NCBI RefSeq assembly: GCF_947623445.1
Contig: NC_135240.1
Coordinates: forward strand, 19,344,001-19,408,000
Length of the DNA: 64,000 nucleotides
DNA from: Clavelina lepadiformis
Taxonomy: Eukaryota; Chordata; Ascidiacea; Aplousobranchia; Clavelinidae
Reading direction: 5' to 3'
Shown: positions 24,587-45,934 of the stretch, one piece after another
Position numbering within the stretch: the first letter of the stretch is position 1
Layout: each line of letters starts with the position of its first letter
Notes under the pieces: generated by a model
Seen by the model: only the letters and a program-made list of their open reading frames with translations
Database searches by the model: none
What the model was told of the DNA's origin: nothing
Program-made: the position numbers and the translations under genes

Positions 24587-26660
24587 CTATTCGTCATATT
24601 TGATGATCCCACGGCCTTGCAGTTTTCCTTCGTTTAAGCGGCACATTCCTTCGTAAGCGTCGTCCAAGGAGAAGTAAATAATAGGTGGTGGAGTGAGCTG
24701 CTCATAATTTGGAGCACAGTTAAGATTGAACTAAGTTATAACAACTTTATGTTGAAACATGAACAATTTAATGGAAACATACAAATTAAGAAAAATACCC
24801 AGAATCTCAAAATGCCTGTGAAGAGGGTGGTACTTTATACTATGCATTTAAGTTGTTTTGTTAACTGTTGCGACTTACACTCTTCTTTTCGACAAGTTGC
24901 ACTAACTCTCTGAGATCAGGCAAAACACCAGTAAGCACCCCTTGCAGAGTTCTGGCGCCATGAACCATTTGGGGTAAAGGAAGTTTAAATGCTCCCCCAA
25001 ACAAACCTACCATCACGATGGTACTTCCCTGCAACACAGTGGACAGTGTAAGAAAAGTTGAACACACACACTTACAGTATGACATTACCGATCACGTAGA
25101 TAACCGATTTATAACTCTTGATATTAAAAAAATGTTGCTTATACCCTATGTGAGCATCCAAAAGCTTTTTCAGCAGTCCATGATGAATTTACAACGTCGA
25201 TGACACAGTCGTAGGAGCCATCGTAAGATTTTGATGCAGCCATCTTTGACGCCTCTTCCTTAGTCATCTCCAGATTCCAATGGATGCATTCAAAACCCTG
25301 CTCACTTGCAACTTTTAAACTTTTCTCCTGAAAGATTTTTTTGATAATTTACTTTTTCGTATACATTTTTATATTCACGTTCTCCAGTTACAAAGGTCAA
25401 TTCAAACAAGACAATCAAAAGTTTCCCTACCAATTATTTGGAACTTCACCAAGAATTTCTATCTACAATTTTTTAATTAATTGCGCAAAATTTTCTTTGC
25501 ACGCAGCATGTCAAATTTTGAAAAACTATACAGTACATTAAAACTCTGATACATTAAAAATAAAAATTTATCAAAATACATTAATATCTGCAGCAACAAT
25601 TTTCGTTGTTGGGGGTAGAAGCGATCTTGCTAATTGTAAACACCAAAGCCCAAGCCCACCCGAACCAATAACGAGCAGGGAAGCTTTTCCTGAATGTTAA
25701 CACAGAGAAAGTTGGCTTTACTTATTTATTTATAATGGCAAGGTCAATTTCCAGGTAATTACAAAATATTGAATGATGTTGTTGTAAATAACCTTTGTAC
25801 AGTGTCGTTTTTTCAACGGCAACCTTCGCAACCTTTACAGCGCTATAGGTTGTCAGTCCAGAGCAGGGCAACATGCAAGCGACATTTAATGGCACAGAAT
25901 CCGGAACCTTGACTATAAACTTCGTATCAGGAACTTGTACGTATGTTGCGTAACTACACAGTTATTGGAGATTACGCAAAAAAGTCAAAATATGTTCATG
26001 GAAGTGCGCAGTCATCTTACAACATAAATTTTCCATGTGTCAAAACCTAATATAGTTACCCTCCTGGTGCTCCGATTCCCACGCCGTGGTGTCGTCGGTC
26101 GCACAAAGGTGTATTGTTATTGACACAATATCCGCATGTACCACACCCGATCCACGGGTATACTACCACGCGGTCACCTACCTTGATGCTTTCTGTATAC
26201 GCAATTAAAAAACAAGATATTCTTTTGGACTTGCAAGTATCTTTTCAAACATACTTGATCTCTAGTAATACAACTTTTTATTCTCTTATACCTGCGGATG
26301 CTTCCCCGAGCGAATATACAACACCCGAGATTTCATGTCCAGGGACTATTGGTAGAACATAGTTTGGGTTATCTGTAAAATGCTTCTTGAATTCGCCTTG
26401 GTCTATGTAATTACGCCACTGGTTCAAATCAGAGTGACATATACCACTGAAGCATGTCTGCAAAACATTTCAGTTACAAATTGCGCGATACCTAGCCTGG
26501 GAAAAATATTGCAAATGCTTCTGTGCAAGGTTACAAATACACATAATTTGGCCACACCACACACCTTAATTACTGCTCCGTTCTGTGGTGGTTTAGGAAT
26601 AGATATTTCAGTTATTAGAAGGGGCTTCAACGGTTCAACTATTTGAGCACGCTTCATCAT
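24587..26660 (-). CDS. Zinc-dependent alcohol dehydrogenase-type (MDR) oxidoreductase
   Basis: Exons: 26660-26565, 26457-26292, 26192-26060, 25953-25793, 25689-25580, 25327-25145, 25028-24879, 24730-24587. They sum to 1143 bases, 380 residues. An N-terminal GroES-like domain carries the catalytic zinc motif GICHSD (C39) and GHE (H73, E74). The structural zinc site C104-x2-C107-x2-C110-x7-C118 has canonical spacing. A Rossmann domain has GSGGLG at 194-199 followed by an acidic AADIN, which favours NAD(H). The chain ends in GKLQGRGIIKYDE, the usual MDR finish. Expected to oxidise an alcohol or reduce an aldehyde or ketone; substrate unknown. The MM start could use either ATG, and an in-frame ATG lies 15 codons further up. 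There is no clear targeting signal. Family certain, substrate class not. Confidence 0.9.
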
Positions 26661-26866
26661 TTGCAGCCAAAACCTGCTAAACTTTTTACAGCAATCCTCA
26701 TTCAATGTGGTGCACTGAGCAGCACTTCATTAACTAAAACATCGTGTAAGGACTTCAAAAATTATCGGTTAATCATCAACATTATGTCAATATTAACGTT
26801 TCTCATGCCAATTTTTATTCAAGTCTGTACGAACGTTTTCCCAGCCGTACATCATACGTTGCTTGT

Positions 26867-26940
26867 CATTGGTTTAGACTTTAGATTGACGAGCCATCAT
26901 ACTTGCATGTCATTGGTTCAGATATTGTCCAAACCAATGA
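26867..26940 (-). promoter_or_regulatory. Cluster of CCAAT boxes upstream of the ADH-type gene
   Basis: ATTGG occurs at about 26868 (in GTCATTGGTTTAGA) and 26912 (in GTCATTGGTTCAGA), and CCAAT at about 26934 (in AAACCAATGAGC). These lie 200-280 bases upstream of the ADH start codon. The first two share a 14-base near-repeat and the third is inverted. NF-Y-type binding is plausible but inferred. Confidence 0.4.
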
Positions 26941-27453
26941 GCGATCATATCCATAGTACATTTTTTGGTGGCTGCTGTTTCTCTGTTTGACGAGGCACAC
27001 GTGAATAAAAACATTCTAAGCATTAAATTCTTTTAGTATTCCAAGACGAAACTTATCCCTTGGTAATCTACAACTCTACATGACATGTTTCATTATTTTT
27101 TGTTACCATTTCTAACCGTTAACCATATAGTTTGGCATGCATCATGCGTTGCATTCGCGACAATAGCAGTGCTCGCAATCTCGTTTGAAATGGTGACACC
27201 GTCATTGCAAATCAGTAATCACGAAACTCTACCAAACATCCGACAAAAGAAATCGTCGAAAGAATTTTAACATCTTAATTCATGTTGGCATAATATTTGC
27301 AAGAGCTATTTTGTTTTTCCGAGTGATTAACGACCTTGTCTGAGTTACCTTCTTGCAAAAGCATGTATGTTTCATTTATACCTTTTAACCTGATCTTTAA
27401 AATCACTAATATCAAAGCAATCGGACGGCCATAAGTAGACTTTAAATTTTATT

Positions 27454-30400
27454 TCAAGAAAAGGTGATTGAGGGCGCATGTAAAGGAACAACTGAATCAT
27501 CGTATATTTCTTCAGGTAGGTCTTCGTTCGTTGACTCCGGAATATAGCAAGGAAATGGCCCTACGCAGAAAAACTTATTAGTTGCGAAAATGTTTGGCCA
27601 GTGTACTTTATCGGTTTTGTACACGCTTACGACTACATGCACAAACCTATGAGCTTCTTTGCTTGTTCTTCAGTTTTTGGTCGATAATGAGGTAACGAAG
27701 AATCGGCTATTTTAACAAACTGGTTGATATGACCTGGTATTCTTCCTTTCACGTATATCACATTATATCTGGTGTTTACCCGTAGCACCTGTAAATGATT
27801 GTGGCATGATACTGATGATTGCATTGAAAAAATACCATGCAACACCTAATTGCACCCTCCTGCCGGTACGCGATGACACAATAAGGTTACGGCAGTTGCA
27901 ATAAATTAAACCAACGTGGCTATTTCGATTTATGAATAATATCGTAGCGTGTCTCGCATAATTGCATTTCCTGATTTTACACACATTAGTATATCAGTAC
28001 TGTCACTACTAATTGCTGATGCTTAATGAGAAGATGATCGAAAATTTTTACACTTTAGCATCAAGGAGAAGACAATATACATTGTTTCAACCGTCAAAAA
28101 AGTAAGACATACTTAACACAGGCTAATAAAGGCAAACAAAATCTTAATGCACATAACGTTAGCTTGCATATGAGTAATAATTCAAATGATACATTAATTT
28201 GCATATCGACGCAACTGATCAAACAACCTAAGTTGTTGTTCATACTTTTGATGCAAATAACACTGTTAAAATGCTATTACCTTTAAACCTCGAATTGTTT
28301 CATATGTTCCTCCAAGCTGGCCAGGCATCTTTTTGCCTTTTTGGACCCAACCTCTTATGTGACTGCCAATTGAACCAACCCTTCTCTGCCAGTGCTTGTT
28401 TCGTCCAGCCGGACCCCCTGCCATGTGCCATCTTTGGACTACACCAGCCATACCATATCCAATGCTTAAAAAAAGATTCTTTATGAAGATTTACAATAAA
28501 TGGTAAATGTTGTTGTAAGCCACATATCATCAACACTGTGCAAAACAAAAAACGTCTTGTGTGTATAATATATGCAGAGTTCACAATGTTCTGTTAACTT
28601 TCAGACCAATTGCCTTGGATCCGCAATATAAAGGATAAATGTGTCTATCCGTTTGTCTATCTCTATGTCTCGCTCTCGGTAGACAATTAGATTTATTATA
28701 CCATTTTGTATAATAAATTAGATTTATTACAATGGCATCACTTGATTTGACTTGATTATATTTTAACTTGACTAGACTTGATCCAATTAGTCACTTGACT
28801 TGACTTAAGTCAACTTCCCAAATAACTTGACTTGAGTCGAGTCTTTAAAAAAATGACTGGTTACAGCACTGGTCCCAAGTCCCAACTACTGTGCCAATAA
28901 TGGACTACATGCAATTTGCTACTGGATGTACTCAGCGTTTTTAAAAGAGCAGGAAACCCAGTGGAGTAGAGAAAATGATAACCAAAAAATTGAAAAACTA
29001 GAAAAGCATTCAGAGAGCACAGACCTTCGTCAAGAAAAACTTATTATATGTACAGCCTTACACTCATATTGTAATGTCAGAAATGTAGCTTAGTGTTATT
29101 CCAAACCGCTTTTTACAATTGAATTTTGGAGTTGTGTGTATAACAATGCTTGTTAGCTGCAACTATATTAGAACCTAAACTAAGTGAATTTATTACAGGA
29201 AAAACCTGATATAAACATATTCCTTCACTAATTGCTGTAGTTTATGCAAAACCAAATTGAAAAGGAAAATATCAAAAATTTGATGTGCTAAAACCTTTTG
29301 AATTGTCACCACTGACCAAACCTGCCTTGAGTAAATGCAATACTTTCAAGTCGCCGTCAACTTTAAGTTTACTACAACTTCACACAACCATTGGGCCGCA
29401 CATTTGTATATACTTCTTCCCTCTTGTTCTCATCTGTCACAAAAGTTTGTTTTTTTCTTTTTTTGCCTAGAGGGGTGAGTAGGTAAAGCCTTGGACAAAT
29501 TTTTATCACTTAGCATAACACCCAGTTTTCCAATCAACCCAAAAATTTTATCAGTGTTTCTTTTACCATTAGGAAAATGTGTTAACAGGTATTATATGCT
29601 ATACCAGTTGAATTGCCACAAATAGTGACAAAACAATTTTATGGATTTTGAATTTTATTTATGGAAGGTCACTAATAGCGATGCTCTAGATGTACAAGTA
29701 GCTTTTAAAAAATGATGTAGCTTAAGATAGGTCGAACTGAAGATTACATTTCGTCAGAAGAAAAATGCTTTAAATATGCATGTTATCAATGTCTGCCGCT
29801 TCGAGAGCATCGTGACACAACTGTCCTGAACCAAACTGACCCATGGTACATACAATGTTTAGAACCAATGCTGAAGGGCCTGTTATAGGATTTTTAGCAG
29901 TTTTGAAAAGGCAACATGATGATTGTGATGAAGGTTGCATGCTGGACATCACTATAGAAAAAGTAGAAGTAATTCCATTTTAGCATGCATACGAGTATAA
30001 TGTGTGATGGTTTGTTGTTGTTATGACGTTTGCTGAGTGTGGGTCTAGACTAAAGTTGACATTTTATGGTTCAAAGTCTTTTTGAATGTTATTTTTTGAA
30101 AAATGTTGTCGAAATGAAAGGAAAAAACTTGTTTAAAAGTTTAAGCGTTTGACGTAAAAATTCCAGATAAGAGAATTTTCTCAAAATACGGCATTTAGCT
30201 ATGTTATCGTATGTCTTGGTGGATACAAAAACTAAGTTAGGTGAACGGGCTCGTTTCTCAGTGAATGCAAATCGTACTTTGCATTGTTCAACATAGAGCT
30301 TTATATAGGCTTACACCCCCTTAAAACAGTAAAAGTAATTAGTGTTTTTGAGTTCTCACTATAATTACTGCAATTTCTGTTAAATGGTAACATTAGAAAT

Positions 30401-33336
30401 TAAAATTAAATATCAAGTATATTGAAGTGCTTCAATGTACCAAAACTTTCCTTCTAAGTTGTAAAGTTATTTACCTCATAGCTGTGCAGTCAACAAACTG
30501 ACCAGTTCTAAAATGCATTGCATTGAGTTGCGTACCAGGCCTCAAAGCTGCATTTTCACTCAGATAAAATCGAAAGCACTTTGCTTTAATTGGGACACCA
30601 GCTTCCAGGCAGAACTCATGGTATTTTTCAGTGCGCTTCATTAACAAAATTACATTATAAGAAATTATGTCGACAAGAAAATTATAATAAAATATGATAA
30701 CAGTACAGCAATGGCAATAAACAATCGTTTTTAAAAGTGTGTTCAATGTAATAACACTAAAGCAAATACAGCACTCACATAAAAAGGGCTTGCATTTTTT
30801 GCACCAACTAAAACAGCTGCTTTCTTGTTGTTGAATTCTTCTTTTGAAAAATTCTTTATCACATGACAATCTGTGATCTGTATTAAAACCCAACTTAAAA
30901 TTTAGATTAGTTAACTAAAAAAATAAATTTTATTCTAAAATAAAAAAACACATACACTATATATACATGAGAAATAATGTGGAAAGTTCATGCAAAACTT
31001 CTACCAGTATGAAAGTAGATTTAAAGAAATAATTTAATTAAATATTTGAATGCAACACAATAATTTTGTAAATAGTATATTGTGGTAACTTTTTAAGGAT
31101 AACACAAACAGCAAAATCTGCTCAGTTTAGCGACCTGCCTTTTAAAGTTGCTCCATGTTTACTGTTTTTTAGCATGAAATTCAAGCTTTGTTTCCAAAGG
31201 TTGAGCAAAATGAAAGTAGAATTGGTCTAATGTACTGTACAGGATATGTATCGTTTAGAAAGTTTATTTTAACCTGTAGTAGTGTAGTATTTGCGTAAGT
31301 TCCATCTTTAAACCACAGTGGATGAACTCCTAATTTAATACCAATGGCTCCACATCTGTATGAGCCTACAAAATAAATAAAGGAAAAAGATGCAGAATAA
31401 TCGGAATCATAGCAATATTGTGATGAAATTTTACCTGCCTTTTCTGCAAAAACACATTTTCCACCTAACCTTTTCGTTAACATGTATACATCTCAAGCTT
31501 ATTTTTGCAAACTGAATCCATAGCAGATTACTTTAAACAACCTGCAAATATACCTGGGGTCCATGATTGAATTGGCCATTCATCTTCTTTAAAAGGTGAG
31601 TTTAATTTTTGATTATATTCAGCAGTAATTTGTCCAGCAACGCTTTTTATAAATGCTGTGCTGTCTTGTGTTAAATCATAGTCCCAGTGCCATCTTGGGG
31701 CAGGCAATTTATGTTTTGGTATGAACTTGTCAGAACGCACACCATATTTGTCAGTATATCGATCAATTTCTTTTTCTCTACGTTTCACAGCATGCAATGT
31801 TTCCACAGGAGCATAGAGAAATTTCTTTTTTGGACGACGATATCTAAACACAAACATAAATTATCTCAGTAACTAAGCAGCATTGTCATAAATTATTATG
31901 TTTGCAGCTAATACAATGAGCCCACCTGACAATTTACGTTTACAAATTTTTACACTGAAACTAGATTGCCTTATGACCATTTTCTAAAACAAATACAACA
32001 GGACTAAATGCTTTTATCTGTGACTTGCATTTTCCAAAAGCAATGTACTGTATTTTTAGATATATTGAAACCTTATGTCCATTTTTTCCAAAATGGTTCA
32101 ACCAAACAGCGTGGAGTCTTGGACATTTTATGTTGTGCAGATTTTTTTTATGCATACAAATTTCAAACATTAACAAACTTATGTTCAAAAATAGATCGGA
32201 AGGTACAAGCTTAAAAGAATAAAATTTTCTTAAATTCAAAAGGTCTGAGGTAAATAATGAAATATGAGAGTTCCTAGCTGTAACTAAATTTGCACATGTA
32301 CATAATTAACAAAGTTCATATTTCAGTGAAAGAGCAAAACTTTCCAAGAATAATTATAAGTTTTTAAGGGTCAACTGAAAGCACAGATGAACTGTGGGGC
32401 TTTACTGCTTAAAAATATTAGCAGTGGGACAGGGGAGTAATCAAAAAGCTTAAAAGGAGAGGGTACAAAAATTTTGCTATAGTTATACAAACATCCTGTA
32501 ACATTCAAGTAATGAGTTTGTCCATTGAAGCTTAAGTTCAATACTTATACAGCAAAAGTCGTTAAGTAAATCCATTTGTCTAATGAATCAAGTTTGCCTT
32601 GGGTCAGAATTTTCCAATTTAAAACACATCGGAAAATCCCTGGTTTAAGAAAACCCAGACATAATTTTATAAAACTATTTTCAATTTTATGTACACTGAA
32701 TTTGCAAACGGAAAATGTCTCATTCTAATGAAACTGACTGTTTTCAGACATATCAATATTGGCATGATAAAGATATGGAGGTATTTAATGTTGTGAAAAC
32801 CGAAATAGATTTTCACCTTAGAAAGACATTTCAAATTAAACAACCATTATGATATATTTTTCTGTGTGGTACCATCCGGGTTCATTGTTCTGTTGCTGGT
32901 CTAGGTGCACTGGATAATAAAAATACTGCTAATTAAAGCAGAAATTGGCTGGGTCTAAGATGGATTTATTAACCGGCATCTACTGCATAATGTATTTCCA
33001 TAGTGTTACAGATAAAGCATTGTAAATTGTTGAACAAACATAAACTTAAAGCTACAGTATAATATATAATTTATTACAATGAAAATATCTTAAAAGCCTG
33101 AAAATATCATATTTTTAGAATCAATATTATATAAAAATTCTTTCAGAATCATATTAAATAGCCTCAAAATATTTTTTCCATTGACCAGCGAATTATATCT
33201 AGCGTAATTAACAATTATATAATATTGCCATGTACCTTTTAGCAAGAAAGCTTCTATTTCCATGGTACTCTCTCTGACATCTCAAACAATTACCAACATA
33301 ATATAAGGAGTAGGAATAAAATCTGTTTGAAAACAT
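27454..33336 (-). CDS. MRPL3: Mitochondrial large-subunit ribosomal protein uL3m
   Basis: Exons: 33336-33236, 31843-31554, 31365-31274, 30877-30779, 30635-30475, 28464-28281, 27788-27647, 27560-27454. They sum to 1176 bases, 391 residues. Exon 1 encodes MFSNRFYSYSLYYVG and then arginine-rich sequence, a good mitochondrial presequence, and its phase-2 donor fits the next exon. Exon 2 on matches human MRPL3: GVHPLWFKDG, TLLQITDCHVIKNFSKE, FYLSENAALRPGTQLNA, HFRTGQFVD, GVVQRW, MPGQLGGTYETIRGLKV, RYNVIYVKGRIPGH, and the ending LPEEIYDDSV and PSITFS. The protein sits in the mitoribosomal large subunit near the peptidyl-transferase region. An AATAAA overlaps the base after the stop codon. Intron 1 is 1.4 kb. 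Product identity is firm; the presequence exon is a little less so. Confidence 0.93.
28735..28885. repeat. GACTC/ACTTG-rich dispersed repeat, copy 1
   Basis: Runs of ACTTGACT, TTGACTTAAGTCAAC and TTGACTTGAGTCGAGTC occur within an MRPL3 intron, ending in a possible terminus TTACAGCACTGG. Related copies are at about 36715-37020 and 58882-59320. The pattern resembles sub-terminal repeats of a non-autonomous DNA transposon. Confidence 0.5.
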
Positions 33337-33498
33337 TCTGAAAACTTTTTTATTAATCATGATTATTTACTACCAAATAATAATGAGTATTATTCCTATG
33401 AAATAGTTAACATGTATGTGAGCCAAGCATACAGTGCATTAGTATTTATTTAGGAGTAAACAGTAATTTTCTTATGAAAATTGGTCAATAAGCAATAC

Positions 33499-34430
33499 AA
33501 AGTGACTATTTCACCAGTGTCCATTGCTGAATCTTACTGCGGTGAATCATGCTGACAGTGAGATTTTCACTGATGGGTTTATCACTTTCATTCTGGATGA
33601 GGGGAAAAAAGCACTGCGGTTGATTAGTGGTTAACGATAGGGTTCACATGCTGGAGGTTTTGGGTTTGAATCTTGCTGTAGACCCTTTCCGAATTACTGC
33701 CTGGGTGGCAAGATTTTTTCAATCGCCTATATTCAGGGCTGCCATCGGTCTGGACTCAAAAAAAGGAAGACTAGGAAACGAAAGAAGAAACAACCTAAAA
33801 CAGTGCAATGTTCCTAAAAAAAGCGAGATACTATTTGCATGTTCTTACTTTTGGTATTTGGTACAAAATGGTGCCTACAAGGTACAAGCTACCACACTTC
33901 TGTAGTACGCTATTCTGAGAGAGCAATCAGTCCATTGTTATGATAGAATGCATCATTTTCATAATCTGGTCAAACAACTCATAAGATGAATGAATAAATG
34001 ATTAAAAGCACTGTAAAACAATAACTAGACAACATATTTCTAAAATATTTTTTTATAGCGTAAAGGGATTCATATGCAACTATCCTGAGCAGAATCTTTA
34101 CAATCCAATGCTCAGAACGTTAGTAATTTAAAAAAGAATCAACGTGGGTCAACAATTTTCATTGTTAAGTATATAAGAACAAAAAAATCTTTTCATCCAA
34201 AAAAATGGGCAGTGGTAACTCGGAAAAGGTTTGTTTGACTTCTTTTTTTATCCAAATTTATTTTTGATCGAATTTAGTCAGGAGATAATGAGAGTTTAGG
34301 TTGGTGGGGATTAGTTTTCAATTAATTTTGACACAGACTAGCCTAATTGCCGTTTACCACGTTCGTATTTTCTTACTTCAGTGAATGGCAGTTGGTAAAA
34401 TAGAACTAAGTGTCTACTTCACCCGCCACC
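33499..34430 (+). mobile_element. MITE-like repeat with imperfect inverted ends, copy 1
   Basis: The left end AAGTGACTATTTCACCAGTG is inverted at the right end (CAGTTGGTAAAATAGAACTA and beyond). Internal blocks match a second copy at 47320-47866: ATGGGTTTAT then a tRNA-like module (AGTGGTTAACGATAGGG and GGTTTTGGGTTTGAATCTTG), and on the right TTAGTTTTCAATTAATTTTGACAC and GTCTACTTCACC. The middle 33720-34240 is unique to this copy and contains the repeat also found at 4300-4490, so another element probably inserted here. Confidence 0.55.
34050..34235 (+). repeat. Dispersed repeat, second copy of the 4300-4490 unit
   Basis: Shares ordered blocks with 4300-4490, including AATCTTTACAATCC(A/G)ATG and CATTGTTAA(G/T)TATA. 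It lies in the copy-specific middle of the 33499-34430 repeat. Confidence 0.55.
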
Positions 34431-34644
34431 GTTTACCGAAGCAAGAATAGGCTACATCAACTGTGTAACCAGCTAGCTGTTCAACGAAGGAGCTTTGTGG
34501 GAATTCGGTAACCGGTGAAATAGATGCTGCATTTTAAATATCCTTGAAATAAATATGTATTCTCATATTTATACATACAATAACTAATAATTTATGGCGC
34601 ATAATTTTGAAACGATATGTATACAAAATCTTAAAACGCTGAGT

Positions 34645-35401
34645 TGTAGCGGTCTGGGTGGTATTTTTTAATGTCATTACATCATTTCTTGCAAGTGTGT
34701 TTTCTAGTTATTGATTGAAGTTTAGGAGTTTGTTTTTTGGCAAACACTTCAACTGTCGATTGATATTTGGAAACTTGCTCTGAATAACTTTGTTTGAACA
34801 CTCCTTTTAGTACGTTCCCGCAGGTTGTTTTTTAGCATCTGTGCTGATAAGTCTTTATTGGAAATGCCCGCTTCTTAACTGCAACACTCATTATTTATCT
34901 ATGTCTCAATGTGTCAGCTTTAACTACATGTATCTCACATTAATTGTCAAAATATTGTTTTGCCAGTTACAGCTGCAACAACTCGCAGCGCCTTTCTTGT
35001 CGAAAATTTTTAATTCCCATCACTTTCACGTTTTATAAGCTCGTACTTCTACCAGCGAGGGGGATTTAGTCCAGTGAACCATCGAGATAGAAAGCATTAA
35101 CTGCGTGAATCACCGAAATCAACAGATGAGCTGTTTGGGCTTGTTATGGTGATTGCAACTCATGTATTAAACATCTTATAAGCAGTAGTATTATTTATGT
35201 TCTTGGTTATTTGTAATATTGAGAAACTGTACAGCACCTACAATAAAAACCTTTTCTTGTAAACTATTTCTGTTGTAATTTGAAAACCCTTCGGCTGACA
35301 GAAGGTTAGAGAATTCTAATCGCACGCAACAATAGAGTCAGATAATTCAATAAGGAACTTAAGTTCAAATAAGACACCTTAATAAGTGAAAGTGCTCTTC
35401 A
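34645..35401 (+). mobile_element. Solo LTR with 4-bp target duplication (fossil)
   Basis: Starts TGTAGCGGTCTGGGTGG and ends GCTCTTCA, flanked on both sides by GAGT (34641-34644 and 35402-35405). It is the same family as the LTRs at 7655-8150 and 10589-11306, in opposite orientation. No internal region remains, the expected result of LTR-LTR recombination. Confidence 0.82.
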
Positions 35402-35644
35402 GAGTAACCTTCTATTATCCATAGGCCTATAGGCTATAGCCTATTGAAAAGTGTGACAACAGCCCACATGAGATTTATCTATCTGCATGTCAAACTTTTT
35501 TATCTTCACATCTGTATCTTCTGAAATCGTCAAATTAAAACAGGGACTTCACTACATTAAGTTCGGACTACAATGCTCAGCAGCATTCATCGCACTTCAT
35601 GAAAACAAGGCCAGAAAACCATCTTTCTAACAACTCTTAGTTCG

Positions 35645-35880
35645 CCATAGGTTCCATGAGTTCCCTGGGTTCGATGAGTTCCCTGGGTTCCGTGGTTCCT
35701 TGAAGCAAAGATTTTTTAATGTTTTAGTTAAACCTGTAATTGTTTTACTCCTAATTTCAAGAAATGTAAGAAAATCTAAAAAATCCCATGAAATTTAAGA
35801 CTAACCAATGAAATCAAGTGAATCTGGGATAAACCCAAGGAGCCTGATGAACCCAGGGAACTCAGAATACCCAGAGTGCT
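35645..35880. repeat. Foldback repeat built on GAGTTCCCTGGGTTC
   Basis: GAGTTCCCTGGGTTC is present twice in tandem (35658-35672 and 35676-35690), and its exact inverse GAACCCAGGGAACTC sits at 35849-35863. The loop is about 160 bases. No coding content or target duplication was identified. Confidence 0.6.
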
Positions 35881-36595
35881 TAGAGGTGCCCGTAGTATTA
35901 TTTTCCAATACACCAGTTTGCAGTTTGCATAATTACAAACAACGGCATTTAGCACTACATTAACGAAGTCGAGAAAGTATTTTGGTCGTATTTAGGCCCG
36001 CAACAGAGCAAAAAGTAGCTTGTAGCGCAAATCGTAAATGATTTGTGACTTGTGACGTGAGCACGTGCCATACTCGGTGCGCAAGGAGTCGCGTTCACAA
36101 CAAATAAATAAAAATGCGAAATTATGTAGCGCCAGGTGGCACCAGTAAGCTGTTCTTACATCATCATCAAGTTTATTAGTTTATACACGCATGCACTTGT
36201 AGTTTTTCACCAAATTCGTCTTAACAAGTATTCGGTTATAGATGAAAATTACCGTAATACTCGACTTCTACTATAATAATGAAACAATCCAAACTACTAG
36301 ATATTCAGAATGCTTATGTACGGTAAATAACTCAGCCTAACTCATAAAAAGTACGACAGAGCAAGACAAGTCGAGGCCACCAGTGCAAGACTTGCTCCAC
36401 TGAAGCATGCATAGGCCAAGTTTCAAGGTCATCCCAAATGACAATGCTTTTATTGAAAACCTAAACCATTTAGTATGGTAGGCTATAGCTTTATGCCCTA
36501 ATCATTATCCTCGGACTGAGAAAAGTCTTCTTTGCACAACTTCAACTCAGCGCTGAGGAACTCATCGCTCAACTATTGTTTAGCTCAGGGATGTC

Positions 36596-36665
36596 CAACC
36601 TTTTATTATAGTGGGCCGTATTGTCACTTGAAATAATTCAATGGGCCGCAGAGAATTTATGGCAT
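36596..36665 (+). mobile_element. hAT left end (fragment)
   Basis: CAGGGATGTCCAACCTTTTA followed by GTGGGCCG, twice, is a typical hAT terminus. The preceding eight bases are GTTTAGCT. I found no matching right end in the window, so the element is truncated or its right end is unrecognisable. Confidence 0.6.
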
Positions 36666-36714
36666 AATTCCTCAATCCTAATGTGGGAATGGATAAGTAA
36701 AAGAGTCCTCAGTT

Positions 36715-37020
36715 GCACATCAGTGAAAAATCATGTCAACTTGAGTCATGTTTTTAAATAGCTTGACATGACACAAGTCAATTGTCCAAAAATACTTGAC
36801 ATAGCTCAAATCAATCTCAGAGTAACCCTAACAGCCAAAATTGGTGCTATATATATTTATATTAATATGAAAATATGATATATTTCCAAGGCAATAATAT
36901 GAAATATGCTTAACAGAAACAGCCGTAATGAATGGGTACAACTTGATACAGTGCAGACTGTGATGTCAAAAAAATCGTGAAATAAATGCCTTTACTTGAC
37001 TTGACTTGATTCATATTTTA
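36715..37020. repeat. ACTTGACT-rich dispersed repeat, copy 2
   Basis: Contains CAACTTGAGTCATG, GACATGACACAAGTCAA and TTACTTGACTTGACTTG at its two sides, similar to 28735-28885 and 58882-59320. Boundaries are approximate. Confidence 0.45.
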
Positions 37021-37333
37021 GACTTGTTCGGTTTGTCTCCACTTATTCAGCTATTTGCCAACCTAATTGTATTGGTTCCCCCCTGGTGGATTTATTTTGC
37101 ACCCTTGCCCTTCTTGTTCTTATAACGAGTTATAACAGTAATCGGTATTTACACTAAATTTATTATGTGTATCAGTGTTCATGTTATAGGCCTTTTCACA
37201 AATAATTTGACAAGTTAGTATCATAAACAGCCCCAGAGATGGATGGATTATATACTTTTTTTGTCTTATTGTACAGAGCTTGCTACAATAAATATAATTG
37301 TATCATATATATTGTAGTGAGGGAAGTTTGATC

Positions 37334-45934
<8,601 letters not shown>

